In this document: positions 16,611 through 26,341 of the stretch, piece after piece | Position numbering within the stretch: the first letter of the stretch is position 1 | How the letters are laid out: each line of letters begins with the position of its first letter | NCBI RefSeq assembly: GCF_001941825.1 | Contig: NZ_CP019038.1 | Location: 3,224,001-3,288,000, forward strand | Direction: 5' to 3' | DNA length: 64,000 bases | Source: Massilia putida | GTDB taxonomy: Bacteria; Pseudomonadota; Gammaproteobacteria; Burkholderiales; Burkholderiaceae_D | Notes under the pieces: model-generated | What the model was told of the DNA's origin: nothing | The model's database searches: none | The model's input: only the letters and a program-made list of their open reading frames with translations | Program-made: the position numbers and the translations under genes

Positions 16611-19601
16611 ATGGGCTTGATGGATTCCATCATGCCGGGAAGTGTCATGCGCCGCCGGCTCGTGCTGGTTGTCGCGTTGCTCGTGTACGCGTTGCAGGCC
16701 GATGCCAGGACCCTGCACGTCGTTACCGACAACAACTATCCCCCTTTTCTATTTCTGGACAAGAACGGGCGCCCCGAGGGTTATGTCGTCGACCTCTGGC
16801 ACCTGTGGGAACAAAAAACGGGCGTCCATGTCGACCTCCAGCCCATGCAGTGGAGTAACGCGCTCCAGACGATGCACGACCGCCGGGCCGACGTGATCGA
16901 CATGATTTTCCGCACGCCGGCGCGCGAGCCGCTCTACGATTTCTCCCAGCCGTACGACGCGCAGACGGTCGGCATCTATGTCGACACGTCGATTTCCGGC
17001 ATCCACGACGTCCAGTCGATGAACGGCTTCCTGGTCGGCGTGGAGCGCGGCGATGCCTGCGCCGAACAGTTGGCCAGGCAGGGCATCACGAACCAGGTCA
17101 CCTACCCGGGCTACGTCGCCATCCTGGATGCCGTCCGGGCCGGCGACATCAAGATCTTTTGCATGGACGACCGTCCGGCGAACTACTATCTCTATCTCTA
17201 CCGCGACCAGAAAAAGTTCGCCAAGGCCTTCACGCTGTATCTGGGGCAGTTTCGCTGGGCCGTCGCCAAGGGCGACAAGGCGACGTTCGATCTCGTCGAG
17301 CAAGGCATGGCGCGCATCACGCCGGCGGAGCGCGAGGCGCTGCGGAGCAAGTGGTTCACCCAGCCGATACAGTTCCGGCCCTACCTGCGCATCCTCGCGT
17401 CCGTGATCCTCGGCGCGCTGGCGGCGCTGGCCGCCACCTTGTTGTGGATCCGGTTCCTGCGGCGCGCCGTCCAAGCGCGCACCGCCGAGATCCAGCACAA
17501 GAACGCGCAACTGGAGCGGACCGCCCGCGCGCTCATGGTCGAGCAAGCCCAGCTTCGCACGCTGGTCGAAAACAGCCCGGATGCCATGGCGCTGAAAGAC
17601 AGGAACAACGTCTACGTCCACTGCAATGCCGGTGCCCATGCCTTGCTCGGCCTGCCGGGCGACAGGATCATCGGGCGCACTGCCGACGAGCTGTTCGTGG
17701 ACAAGGCGTTTGCCGCGTTCATCAAGGAAAGCGACGAGCATGTCCTGCGCACGGGCCAGCCGCACAGGTACGAGCAAGCGATCGCTGCGCCGGACGGCAT
17801 CCTGCGCGACCTGGAAGTGATCAAGGTGCCGATCCGGGCGGACGACGGCGAGACCGAGGGTGTCCTTGCCGTCGTCCGCGACATCACCGAGCGCCGCCGC
17901 GCCGAACGCGAACTGCGCGTCGCCTCGGTCGCCTTCGAAAGCCAGGACGGCATGCTGATCACCGATGCCCAGGGCAACATCGAACGCGTCAACGCCGCTT
18001 TCACCCGCATCAGCGGCTACGCCGCCCTTGACGCGATCGGCCAGAGTCCGCGGCTGCTGCGCTCCGGGTTGCACGAGGACGATTTTTACGAGGCCATGTG
18101 GTCGACGCTGACGACGACCGGGTACTGGACCGGCGAGGTGGTCAACCGGCACCGCGACGGCGGTCTGTACACGGCGCGGCTCTCGATCACGGCGGTACCG
18201 GACCCGCAGGGCCGGACGATCCACTATGTCGGCAACCTGCAGGACATCACGGCGGAAAAACAGGCCCATGCCCTTGCCGAGCGCCTCAAGCTGTTCGATC
18301 ACCTGACCGACCTGCCGAACCGCGTCCTGCTCGCCGACCACATCGACCGTGCCATGGCCGGTGCCGGCAACGCCCAGGAGTTCGGCGCCGTCATGATGGT
18401 GAACCTCGACCACTTCCAGAAGCTGAACGATTCCCTTGGCCATGCCGTGGGCGACCAGTTGCTCGTGGAAGTGGCACGGCGCATCCGTTCGCTCAAGCGC
18501 GAGGACGATACGCTGGGCCGGTTCAGCGGCGACAGCTTCGTGCTGCTGGCCGAACGCCTGGGCACGGACCGGAATGCGGCGGCGGCCCGCGCGCTGCTCA
18601 CCGCCGACGCGATCCGGGCGGCGATCGCCGAACCGATGATGCTCGACGGCCACCGGCTGGCCTGCACCGGCTCGCTCGGCGTCACGTTGTTCCGCGACGG
18701 CGCCGACAGCCCCGATGCCTTGCTGTGCCAGGCCGAGCTGGCCCTGTACAAGAGCAAACAGAGCGGACGCAATACGGTGCGCGTCTTCGAGGACGAAATG
18801 CAAGCGGAGCTCGACGGCCGCAACTGGCTCGAGAAAGCGCTGCGCGACGCCATCCGCGACGAGGCGCTGACGCTGCACTACCAGGTCCAGGTCGATGCCC
18901 GGGAACGTCCGATCGGCGCCGAGGCGCTGCTGCGCTGGACGCACTCCGAACGCGGCGCCATCCCGCCCGCCGCGTTCATTCCGCTGGCCGAGGAAACCGG
19001 ACTGATCGAACCGATCGGACGCTGGGTGCTCGCCACGGCCTGCCGCCAACTCGCCGCGTGGACGCGCGACGACGCCATGGGCGGCCTGACCCTTGCCGTG
19101 AACATCAGTGCGCGCCAGTTCGAGTCCGACAGCTTCGTCGACGACATCCTGGCCGAAGTCAGGCGGTCGGGGGCGCCCGTGGACAAGCTGAAGCTCGAGG
19201 TCACGGAAAGCCTGGCGTTCGGCGACCTCGAATCGTCGATCCGCAAGCTGCACATCCTCCGGACCAACGGCTTCAGCATCTCGCTCGACGACTTCGGCAC
19301 CGGCAATTCCTCGCTCAACTACCTGACGAAGCTGCCGCTCACGCAGCTCAAGATCGACAAGTCGTTCGTCGACGAACTGCCGGCGAGCCACCGGGATGCC
19401 ATGGTGGCCCACACGATCATCGCCATGGGGCGGGGCCTCGGACTGGACGTGATCGCCGAAGGCGTGGAGACGGCCGCGCAGCGCGATTTTCTCGTCGCGC
19501 ACGGATGCCATTCCTTCCAGGGCTACCTGTTCGGCAGGCCGCTGCCGGTGCGCGAATTCGAGGTGCAGGTGCTGGCCGCGCTGGTTGCGGCGGAGACGTA
19601 G
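16611..19601 (+). CDS. Periplasmic-binding/PAS/GGDEF/EAL c-di-GMP signalling protein
   Basis: A 996-aa membrane sensor. The N-terminal signal segment ends near ALQADA; an SBP_bac_3-type amino-acid-binding domain (about 33-255, VVTDNNYPPFLFLDKNG start) is periplasmic; a TM helix lies at about 261-285; two PAS domains follow (about 311-430 and 436-550), then GGDEF (about 553-728) and EAL (about 743-990). The GGDEF loop reads FSGDSF, so cyclase catalysis is probably lost. The EAL domain keeps EALLRW, NISARQF, EVTES, DDFGTGNSSL, KIDKSFV and EGVET, so it is probably an active phosphodiesterase. The start is at the ATG after GGGAGGG; the open frame begins 31 codons earlier. Confidence 0.93.
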   Translation: MGLMDSIMPGSVMRRRLVLVVALLVYALQADARTLHVVTDNNYPPFLFLDKNGRPEGYVVDLWHLWEQKTGVHVDLQPMQWSNALQTMHDRRADVIDMIFRTPAREPLYDFSQPYDAQTVGIYVDTSISGIHDVQSMNGFLVGVERGDACAEQLARQGITNQVTYPGYVAILDAVRAGDIKIFCMDDRPANYYLYLYRDQKKFAKAFTLYLGQFRWAVAKGDKATFDLVEQGMARITPAEREALRSKWFTQPIQFRPYLRILASVILGALAALAATLLWIRFLRRAVQARTAEIQHKNAQLERTARALMVEQAQLRTLVENSPDAMALKDRNNVYVHCNAGAHALLGLPGDRIIGRTADELFVDKAFAAFIKESDEHVLRTGQPHRYEQAIAAPDGILRDLEVIKVPIRADDGETEGVLAVVRDITERRRAERELRVASVAFESQDGMLITDAQGNIERVNAAFTRISGYAALDAIGQSPRLLRSGLHEDDFYEAMWSTLTTTGYWTGEVVNRHRDGGLYTARLSITAVPDPQGRTIHYVGNLQDITAEKQAHALAERLKLFDHLTDLPNRVLLADHIDRAMAGAGNAQEFGAVMMVNLDHFQKLNDSLGHAVGDQLLVEVARRIRSLKREDDTLGRFSGDSFVLLAERLGTDRNAAAARALLTADAIRAAIAEPMMLDGHRLACTGSLGVTLFRDGADSPDALLCQAELALYKSKQSGRNTVRVFEDEMQAELDGRNWLEKALRDAIRDEALTLHYQVQVDARERPIGAEALLRWTHSERGAIPPAAFIPLAEETGLIEPIGRWVLATACRQLAAWTRDDAMGGLTLAVNISARQFESDSFVDDILAEVRRSGAPVDKLKLEVTESLAFGDLESSIRKLHILRTNGFSISLDDFGTGNSSLNYLTKLPLTQLKIDKSFVDELPASHRDAMVAHTIIAMGRGLGLDVIAEGVETAAQRDFLVAHGCHSFQGYLFGRPLPVREFEVQVLAALVAAET

Positions 19602-19607
19602 CGTGCT

Positions 19608-20111
19608 TCAGCGTGGCTCGATCAGCTGCCGCCACACCGCCAATTTTTGTTCGAACGTCAGCGCCATATGCGCCGGAGAACTCGACGGCAGCACGACGGT
19701 GCGATACCCCTGCTGCGCGAACTGCGGCGCGAACTTGCCCGACGTCTGCCCGTTGAACCCGACCGTCTCCAGTTCGGGACACAGCCGGTGCAGCCGCTCG
19801 AAATCGTTGGCGGCCGGGTTGCGGATCGCGGAATCGAGGCTGCCTTCGCGCTCGCACGCGGCCAATACGTCCCACAAGCCGAAGCGGTGCGCCAGCAGGC
19901 GCGGCAGGCGGTCGGCATACGGCAGTGAATAGAGGTCTTCGCCGATCAGGGCGCCGACCAGTTTCCAGAACTGGTTGCGCGGGTGTGCGTAGTACTGCTG
20001 GGCGGCGAGCGACGCGGCGCCCGGGAAGCTGCCCAGGATGAGGATGCGCGTGTCCGGGGCGATGACGGGAGCGAGGCCAGTGAGTTGGGAAGAGTCGGAT
20101 GAAGTCGGCAT
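19608..20111 (-). CDS. Hypoxanthine-DNA glycosylase (UDG superfamily)
   Basis: A 167-aa UDG-fold protein that matches the DNA-deoxyinosine (hypoxanthine) glycosylase family, UDG family 6. It starts with the catalytic loop ILGSFPGAASLAAQQYYAHP (GSFPG rather than GQDPY), followed by RNQFWKLVGALIGEDL, GLWDVLAACEREGSLD and the C-terminal DNA-contact loop LPSSSPAHM. It would remove hypoxanthine from deaminated adenine. It lies tail-to-tail with the sensor gene (6-bp gap). It is a second alkyl/deaminated purine glycosylase in the window besides the AAG-type gene at 12980. Confidence 0.88.
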   Translation of the reverse strand: MPTSSDSSQLTGLAPVIAPDTRILILGSFPGAASLAAQQYYAHPRNQFWKLVGALIGEDLYSLPYADRLPRLLAHRFGLWDVLAACEREGSLDSAIRNPAANDFERLHRLCPELETVGFNGQTSGKFAPQFAQQGYRTVVLPSSSPAHMALTFEQKLAVWRQLIEPR

Positions 20112-20134
20112 GCGCCGATTCTAGCCTGCGCCGG

Positions 20135-20168
20135 AAAAAAGCGGCGGTACGCTCGCACGTACCGCCGC
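20135..20168 (-). terminator. Terminator of the RND efflux operon
   Basis: Read on the minus strand, a perfect 10-bp stem (GCGGCGGTAC/GTACCGCCGC, loop of 8) is followed by TTTTTT. It lies about 50 bp past the outer-membrane factor gene. Confidence 0.85.
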
Positions 20169-20220
20169 AAAGGGCATTACCGGAATCACGGTAAAGCCAG
20201 GGACAGTGTGTCCTTGAGTC

Positions 20221-21726
20221 TTAATTCCGTGCCTGCGCCGTGTCATCCACGCGCGCCGTGGCATCCCAACCGCCGCCCAGCGCACGGATCAGCGCCACGG
20301 TGGTGATCGCACGATCGCCCCGCAACTGCACCGCATTGCGCTCGACGTTCGCCAGGTTGCGCTGCGCGTCCAGCAGTTCGAGGTAGCTGCCGCGGCCCGC
20401 GTCGTACAGCTTCTGCGCCAGGTCCGCCGAGCGGCGGGCGGAGAGCACCGCCGCTTCGATCTCGGCGCTCTGCCCCGCCAGGATGCGCAGGCCGGCCAGG
20501 TTGTCCTCGACTTCGGCGAAGGCCGTCAGGACGCTCTGGCGGTACGAACCCACGGCTTCTTCCAGCGCGGCCTCGCTGCGCACGACGTTGTTGCGGTTGC
20601 GGCCACCGTCGATCAGCGGCATCGACAGCGCGGCGCCCAGCAGCCACGAACGGCTGCTCCACTTGAACACTTCGGCGAAGCTGGTGCCGACGCCGCCGGT
20701 GCCCGCCGACAGGTTCAGCGCCGGGAACATCGCCGCGCGCGCGACGCCGATGCGGGCGTTGGCCGCTTCCATCGAGCGCTGGGCGCTGGCGATGTCGGGA
20801 CGGCGCTCCAGCAACGTCGACGGCAGGCCGGCCGGGATCAGCGGCAGCGCCGCGGCGTCGGAGAGCGGACGCGAAGGCGCGGCGAAGTTCGAGGCCGGCT
20901 TGCCCAGCAGGACGGCCAGCGCGTGTTCCGCGGTGGCGCGCTGGCGTTGCAGGCCGATGGCTTCCGAACGCGCCGTCGCCAGTTCCGTCTTGGCCCGCGA
21001 CAGGTCGAACTCGCCGATGTCGCCCGCGTCGAAGCGGCGGCCCGTCACGCGCACGCTTTCTTCGCGCAGCTGCACCGTGTGGTTGACGGTCGCGATTTCC
21101 GCATCGAGCGAACGGAGGCGGAAATAAGTCTGCGCCACATCCGCCTGCAGCGACAGCAGCACGGAGCGGTACGTCGCTTCCACCGCGCCGGCGTCGCCGC
21201 GCGCGGCCGCCACGTTCGATGACACCCGGCCGAACAGGTCGACCTCGTAGCTGGCCGACAGGCGCGCCGAATACGTGTTCGCGGCCGGGACATTCGTTCC
21301 CTTGGGCAGATTCGCTTCCAGCGGCGACAGGCGGGTGCGCTCGGCGCCGACGCCGACGCCGATCTGCGGGATGCGGTCCGCTTCTGCAATGCCGGCGATA
21401 GCGCGGGCTTCCTTCACGCGGGCGGCGGCCACCGTCAGGCTCTGGTTGTTCGCCGTCGCGTCAAGGATCAAGCCGTTCAGCGTCTCGTCGTTGAACGCAC
21501 GCCACCATTCGCCGCGCGGCTGGGCTTCGGCCGGGCGGCCGACGGTCCACGTGGTGCCGTCGGCGGCGCTGCGCACGTCGTTGACGGCAGCGGCAGGTGC
21601 CGTTTGCGACTCTTTGAACGCCGTCGGCGTCGCAATCGTCGGTTGCTTGAATTCCGGGGCGGCGCACGCGGTCAGCAGCAGGGCTGCCATCAGCGGAGCG
21701 ACACCTCTTGCAATCATCATTTTCAT
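20221..21726 (-). CDS. RND efflux outer-membrane factor (OprM/OprN, NodT family lipoprotein)
   Basis: A 501-aa TolC-type lipoprotein: signal peptide with lipobox LLTAC, then two repeated OEP domains typical of the NodT family (NQSLTVAAARVKEARAIAG, LSASYEVDLFGR, ERRPDIASAQRSMEAANARI, SYLELLDAQRNLANVERNAV). It forms the outer-membrane exit duct of a tripartite pump. The start at 21726 follows GGAAGGAAAC and begins 1 nt after the stop of the pump gene, so it is the third gene of the operon. Confidence 0.95.
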   Translation of the reverse strand: MKMMIARGVAPLMAALLLTACAAPEFKQPTIATPTAFKESQTAPAAAVNDVRSAADGTTWTVGRPAEAQPRGEWWRAFNDETLNGLILDATANNQSLTVAAARVKEARAIAGIAEADRIPQIGVGVGAERTRLSPLEANLPKGTNVPAANTYSARLSASYEVDLFGRVSSNVAAARGDAGAVEATYRSVLLSLQADVAQTYFRLRSLDAEIATVNHTVQLREESVRVTGRRFDAGDIGEFDLSRAKTELATARSEAIGLQRQRATAEHALAVLLGKPASNFAAPSRPLSDAAALPLIPAGLPSTLLERRPDIASAQRSMEAANARIGVARAAMFPALNLSAGTGGVGTSFAEVFKWSSRSWLLGAALSMPLIDGGRNRNNVVRSEAALEEAVGSYRQSVLTAFAEVEDNLAGLRILAGQSAEIEAAVLSARRSADLAQKLYDAGRGSYLELLDAQRNLANVERNAVQLRGDRAITTVALIRALGGGWDATARVDDTAQARN

Positions 21727-21727
21727 A

Positions 21728-24700
21728 TCAGTTTCCTTCCAGGGCCGGAGCATGGTCGCCGCCGACGGCCTTCGGTGCCGTCTCGTGGGCGTGGGCATGC
21801 TTCGGCTTTTCGAAACGCTTGGCCAGGGTGCGCAGCAGGACGTAGAACACCGGCGTCAGGAACAGGCCGAAGAACGTCACGCCCAGCATGCCGGCGAACA
21901 CCGCGACGCCCATCGCGTGGCGCATCTCGGCGCCGGCGCCGTGCGACAGCACCAGCGGCACCACGCCCATGATGAACGCGATCGACGTCATCAGGATCGG
22001 ACGCAGGCGCAGGTGGCAGGCTTCCAGCGCGGCGGCCACGATGCTGCGGCCATGGTGTTCCAGCTCCAGTGCGAATTCCACGATCAGGATCGCGTTCTTC
22101 GATGCGAGACCCACCAGCACGAACAGGGCGATCTGCGTGAAGATGTTGTTGTCGCCGCCCGAGAGCTTCACGCCGATGAGGGCGCACAGGATCGACATCG
22201 GCACGATCAGGATCACGGCCAGCGGCAGCGTCCAGCTTTCGTACTCCGCGGCGAGCACGAGGAACACGAGCAGCACGCACAGCGGGAACACGTAGATCAT
22301 GGTGTTACCGGCCAGGATGTCCTGGTAGGTCAGGTCGGTCCATTCGTACGAGATCCCTTTCGGCAGATTGGCCTTGACGATTTCTTCCATCGCGGCCTGC
22401 GCCTGGCCCGACGACACGCCCGGGGCCGGGCCGCCATTCAGCTCGGCGGCGACGTAGCCGTTGTAGCGCTGCACGCGGTCGGGACCGTACGTGTCCTTGA
22501 TCTTCATGAGCGAGGACAGCGGGATCATCTCGCCCTTGTCGTTGCGGACTTTCAGCTGTGCGATCTGCTCGCGCTGCGAACGGAACGGCGCATCGGCCTG
22601 CACGCGCACCTGGTAGGTGCGGCCGAACTGGTTGAAGTCGTTCACGTACAGCGAACCGAGGTTGATCTGCAAGGTCTGGTTGATCTCGGCCAGCGGCACG
22701 CCCAGCTGCTTGGCTTTCACGCGGTCGACGTCGGCGAACAGTTGCGGCACGTTGATCTGGTAGCCCGAGAACACGCCCTGCAGGCGCTTGTCGGTCCACG
22801 CCTTGGCCTGGATGGCCTGCACGGCTTTATACAGTTCGTCGTAACCGACGCCGGCGCGGTCCTCGATCATCATCTTGAAGCCGCCGGTCGTGCCCAGGCC
22901 GTTCACGGGCGGGGGCGACAGCACCATCACGAACGCGTCCTCGATGGCGCCCATGCGCTTGTTGATCTCGGCGGCGATCGCCTCGGCGCTCTGCGCCTTG
23001 CCTTTACGTTCGTCGAACGGTTTCAGCGTCGTGAACACGATGCCGGCGTTCGGCGCGTTGGTGAAGCCGTTGATCGACAGGCCAGGGAAGGCGACCGACG
23101 ATTCCACGCCCGGGATCTGCTTGGCGACGTCCGACATCTTGCGGATCACGGCGTCCGTGCGGTCGAGCGAGGCGGCGTCCGGCAGCTGCGCGAAGCCGAT
23201 CAGGTAGGCCTTGTCCTGCGACGGCACGAAGCCGGGTGGCACGGCCTTGAACATGAAGATGCCGGCGATGGCGAGCAGCACGTACACGCCCAGGGCTGCG
23301 CTCTTGCGCTTCAGGACGCCCTTCACGCCATCTTCGTACTTGTGCGACGAGCGGCCGAAGAAGCGGTTGAAGGCGGCGAAGAAGCGGCCGAACACGACAT
23401 CCATCGCGCGGGTCAGGCGGTCCTTCGGCGCGTTGTGCGATTTCAGCAGCGCGGCGGCCAGCGCGGGGGCCAGGGTCAGCGACGAGAACGCGGAGATCAC
23501 GGTCGAGATGGCGATGGTCAGCGCGAACTGACGGTAGAACTGGCCGGTCAGGCCCGACACGAAGGCGATCGGGATGAACACGGCGCACAGCACGAGGGCG
23601 ATCGCGATGATCGGGCCCGAGACTTCCTTCATCGCCTGCACGGTCGCATCATGCGGGTTCAGGCCGTTCGCGATGTTGCGCTCGACGTTCTCCACCACGA
23701 CGATCGCATCGTCCACCACGATACCGATGGCCAGCACGAGGCCGAACAGCGACAGCGTATTGATCGAGAAGCCGCAGGCGAGCATCACCGCGAACGTACC
23801 GACGACGGACACCGGCACCGCCAGTAGCGGGATCACCGAGGCGCGCCACGTCTGCAGGAACACGATGACGACGAGCGCCACCAGGATCACCGCTTCGATC
23901 AGGGTGTGGATCACGGAGTCGATCGACTCGCGCACGAATTGGGTCGGGTCGTACACAATGCTGTATTCGACGCCTTCCGGGAAATCTTTCGACAGTTCCT
24001 TCATCTTGGCGCGCACGTCCGACGACAGCTGCAGCGCGTTGGCGTTCGGCGCCTGGAAGATGGGGATCGCGACGGCCGACTGGTTGTCCAGCAGCGCGCG
24101 CAGGGCATACGAGTTCGAGCCCATCTCCAGACGTGCGACGTCCTTCAGGAGTGTCGTTGCGCCGTCGGCATTGGTCTTGATGACGATGTTGCCGAACTCC
24201 TCGACCGATTGCAGGCGGCCCTGCGTGTTGACGGTCAGCTGGAAGTCCGCGCCTTTCGACGGCCCCTGGCCGACGACACCGGCCGCCACCTGCACGTTCT
24301 GCTCGCGGATCGCGTTCACGACGTCGCTGGCGGTGAGGTTGCGTGCGGCGACCTTTTGCGGATCGAGCCAGACGCGCATGGCGTAGTCGCCCGAACCGAA
24401 CAGCTGGACTTCGCCCATGCCGTTGATGCGCGCCAGTTCGTCCTTGACGTTCAAGGTCGCGTAGTTGCGCAGATACAGGTCGTCATAGCGGCCGTCCGGC
24501 GAGCGCAGGTGGACCACCATCGTGATGTTGGGCGAGCTCTTGACGGTCGTGACGCCGATCTGGCGCACCTCGTCCGGCAGGCGCGGGAGCGCGCGCTGGA
24601 CGCGGTTCTGCACGGCCGTCTCGGCCTGCTCGACGTTGGTGCCGATCTTGAAGGTCACCGTCAGCATCAGCGCGCCGTCGGAGGTGTTCTGCGACGTCAT

Positions 24701-24937
24701 GTACAGCATGTTTTCGACGCCGTTGATTTCCTGCTCCAGCGGCGTCGCGACGGTTTCCGCGATGACCTTCGGATTGGCGCCCGGGTACTGGGCGCGCACC
24801 ACCACGGAGGGCGGCACGACGTCCGGGTACTCGGAGATCGGCAACTCGAAGATCGAGATGAGGCCGGCCACGAAGACCAGCACCGACAGCACGGCCGCGA
24901 AGATCGGCTTGTCGACGAAAAAGCGTGAGATGTTCAT
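21728..24937 (-). CDS. RND multidrug efflux permease, HAE1 family (MexF-like)
   Basis: A 1069-aa inner-membrane proton antiporter. The N-terminus (ISRFFVDKPIFAAVLSVL, LPISEYPDVVPPSVVVRA) and periplasmic blocks (VENMLYMTSQNTSDG, ARINGMGEVQLFGSGDYAMR, WLDPQKVAARNLT) are closest in my judgement to MexF/BpeF. The TM4 proton-relay Asp pair is present in GIVVDDAIVVVENVER. The trimeric pump exports drugs and organic compounds from the periplasm. It lies 37 bp after the adaptor gene with GAGGGA upstream, and 1 nt before the outer-membrane factor gene. Confidence 0.96.
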   Translation of the reverse strand: MNISRFFVDKPIFAAVLSVLVFVAGLISIFELPISEYPDVVPPSVVVRAQYPGANPKVIAETVATPLEQEINGVENMLYMTSQNTSDGALMLTVTFKIGTNVEQAETAVQNRVQRALPRLPDEVRQIGVTTVKSSPNITMVVHLRSPDGRYDDLYLRNYATLNVKDELARINGMGEVQLFGSGDYAMRVWLDPQKVAARNLTASDVVNAIREQNVQVAAGVVGQGPSKGADFQLTVNTQGRLQSVEEFGNIVIKTNADGATTLLKDVARLEMGSNSYALRALLDNQSAVAIPIFQAPNANALQLSSDVRAKMKELSKDFPEGVEYSIVYDPTQFVRESIDSVIHTLIEAVILVALVVIVFLQTWRASVIPLLAVPVSVVGTFAVMLACGFSINTLSLFGLVLAIGIVVDDAIVVVENVERNIANGLNPHDATVQAMKEVSGPIIAIALVLCAVFIPIAFVSGLTGQFYRQFALTIAISTVISAFSSLTLAPALAAALLKSHNAPKDRLTRAMDVVFGRFFAAFNRFFGRSSHKYEDGVKGVLKRKSAALGVYVLLAIAGIFMFKAVPPGFVPSQDKAYLIGFAQLPDAASLDRTDAVIRKMSDVAKQIPGVESSVAFPGLSINGFTNAPNAGIVFTTLKPFDERKGKAQSAEAIAAEINKRMGAIEDAFVMVLSPPPVNGLGTTGGFKMMIEDRAGVGYDELYKAVQAIQAKAWTDKRLQGVFSGYQINVPQLFADVDRVKAKQLGVPLAEINQTLQINLGSLYVNDFNQFGRTYQVRVQADAPFRSQREQIAQLKVRNDKGEMIPLSSLMKIKDTYGPDRVQRYNGYVAAELNGGPAPGVSSGQAQAAMEEIVKANLPKGISYEWTDLTYQDILAGNTMIYVFPLCVLLVFLVLAAEYESWTLPLAVILIVPMSILCALIGVKLSGGDNNIFTQIALFVLVGLASKNAILIVEFALELEHHGRSIVAAALEACHLRLRPILMTSIAFIMGVVPLVLSHGAGAEMRHAMGVAVFAGMLGVTFFGLFLTPVFYVLLRTLAKRFEKPKHAHAHETAPKAVGGDHAPALEGN

Positions 24938-24974
24938 GTGTTCTTGTCCCTCGAATTCTTGTGGGATGACTTCC

Positions 24975-26201
24975 TTATTTGCCGCTATCCGCCAGCGCCA
25001 GCTTCGTGTCCTTGGCGGGCGCCTTGGCCGGCGCCAGCGAAGCGACCATCGGCACCACCTGGGCCGTGATGGGGGAGCCCGGATGCACGCGCTGCAGGCC
25101 GTTGACGACGATCTTCTCGCCCGGTTTCAGGCCGGCGCGCACCACGCGCAGGCCGTCGACGACGGGTCCGAGCTTCACTTCGCGGTACTCGGCCTTGCCG
25201 TCCGCGCCGACGACGAACACGAACTTGTGGCTCTGGTCCGTGCCCACCGCGCGGTCCGTGATCAGCAGCGCCGGCTTGGCGTCGCCGCCGCCGATCCGCA
25301 CGCGGGCGAACAGGCCGGGCGCCATGGCGCGGTCCTTGTTCTCGAACGTGGCGCGCATGCGCACGGAACCGGTCTGCGAGTCGAGCTGGTTGTCGACGAA
25401 TTCCAGCTTGCCCTCGTGCGGGTAGCCGTCTTCGTTGACGAGGCCGACGTTCACCGGCACCGATTGCCCCTCGTGCGCCTGCTTGGCGACGCGCAGATAG
25501 GTTTCCTCGTCGCCGTCGAAGCTGGCGTAGATGCGGTCCAGCGACACGACCGACGTCAGCACGGCCGATGCATCGACCAGGTTGCCGAGGGTGATCTCGG
25601 CCTTCGACACGCGGCCGTTGATCGGCGAGACGACGCGGGTGTACGACAGGTTCAGGCGCGCTGCTTCGGCTTGCGCTTCGGCGGCGCGGGCGGACGCGTC
25701 GAGTTCCTTCTGGCTCGAGAGGCTGGCATCGTATTCGCGCTGCGCGATGGCCTTGTCGCCCAGCAGGCGCTCGGCACGGGCCAGTTCGACGCGGGCCAGG
25801 TCGGCCTTGGCGCGGGCCGATTTCGCGGCCGCCTGGGCACGTTCGGCTTCGGCCTGGTACGGACGCGGATCGATCACGAACAGCACGTCGCCCTTCTTGA
25901 CTTCCGCACCCGGCTTGAAGTTGACGGCCGTGATGTAGCCCGACACGCGCGGACGGATCTCGACCCGCTCGATGGCTTCGAGACGGCCCGAGAATTCCTG
26001 CGTTTCGGCGACCGGCTTCTCCAGCACCACGGCGGCCGACACCGGCGGACCTGCCTGCGCCTGGGTCTGCGCTTCGGCGCTCTTACCTGTCGCATCCGAG
26101 CATCCGGCGAGGGTGGACATAAATGCGGCCGCGACGCCGGCGGCGCCCAGCGCCAGCACGACGGGACGCACGGCCGTCTGGAATTGTTGAATCGTTTTCA
26201 T
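24975..26201 (-). CDS. RND periplasmic adaptor lipoprotein (MexE-like)
   Basis: A 408-aa membrane-fusion protein: signal peptide with lipobox LAGC (about residue 34), lipoyl and barrel-sandwich parts (IEIRPRVSGYITAVNFKPG-like and YTRVVSPINGRVSKAEITLG), a coiled-coil hairpin in between (KSARAKADLARVELARAERL), and beta-barrel/membrane-proximal domains. It connects the pump to the outer-membrane channel. It is first gene of the operon, start ATG after GGAGGG. A palindrome GTCTTTT/AAAAGAC at 26260-26278 sits in its upstream region. Confidence 0.95.
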   Translation of the reverse strand: MKTIQQFQTAVRPVVLALGAAGVAAAFMSTLAGCSDATGKSAEAQTQAQAGPPVSAAVVLEKPVAETQEFSGRLEAIERVEIRPRVSGYITAVNFKPGAEVKKGDVLFVIDPRPYQAEAERAQAAAKSARAKADLARVELARAERLLGDKAIAQREYDASLSSQKELDASARAAEAQAEAARLNLSYTRVVSPINGRVSKAEITLGNLVDASAVLTSVVSLDRIYASFDGDEETYLRVAKQAHEGQSVPVNVGLVNEDGYPHEGKLEFVDNQLDSQTGSVRMRATFENKDRAMAPGLFARVRIGGGDAKPALLITDRAVGTDQSHKFVFVVGADGKAEYREVKLGPVVDGLRVVRAGLKPGEKIVVNGLQRVHPGSPITAQVVPMVASLAPAKAPAKDTKLALADSGK

Positions 26202-26259
26202 TGGTTAGCCCTCCGTTATTGACTATTTATTAATGATTGGACGAAAACGGTCCTTCCCA

Positions 26260-26303
26260 GTCTTTTTCAGGAAAAGACAGGTCTCCCGTGCCTCGCCAGG
26301 CAC
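26260..26303. promoter_or_regulatory. Two short inverted repeats upstream of the efflux operon
   Basis: GTCTTTT-tcagg-AAAAGAC (26260-26278) and GTGCCT-cgcc-AGGCAC (26288-26303) lie between the hydrolase stop and the adaptor start. They could be a partial terminator for the upstream unit, an attenuator or an operator. Neither has a clear T-run on the minus strand. Confidence 0.35.
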
Positions 26304-26341
26304 GTTGTTATGGTTGGTGGTGGATTAAACGATCCGCAGGA

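Noticed and set aside
21275..23827. 850-codon open frame on the plus strand opposite the RND permease
   Set aside because: Antisense shadow with extreme His/Arg/Gln composition; the minus-strand permease is unambiguous.
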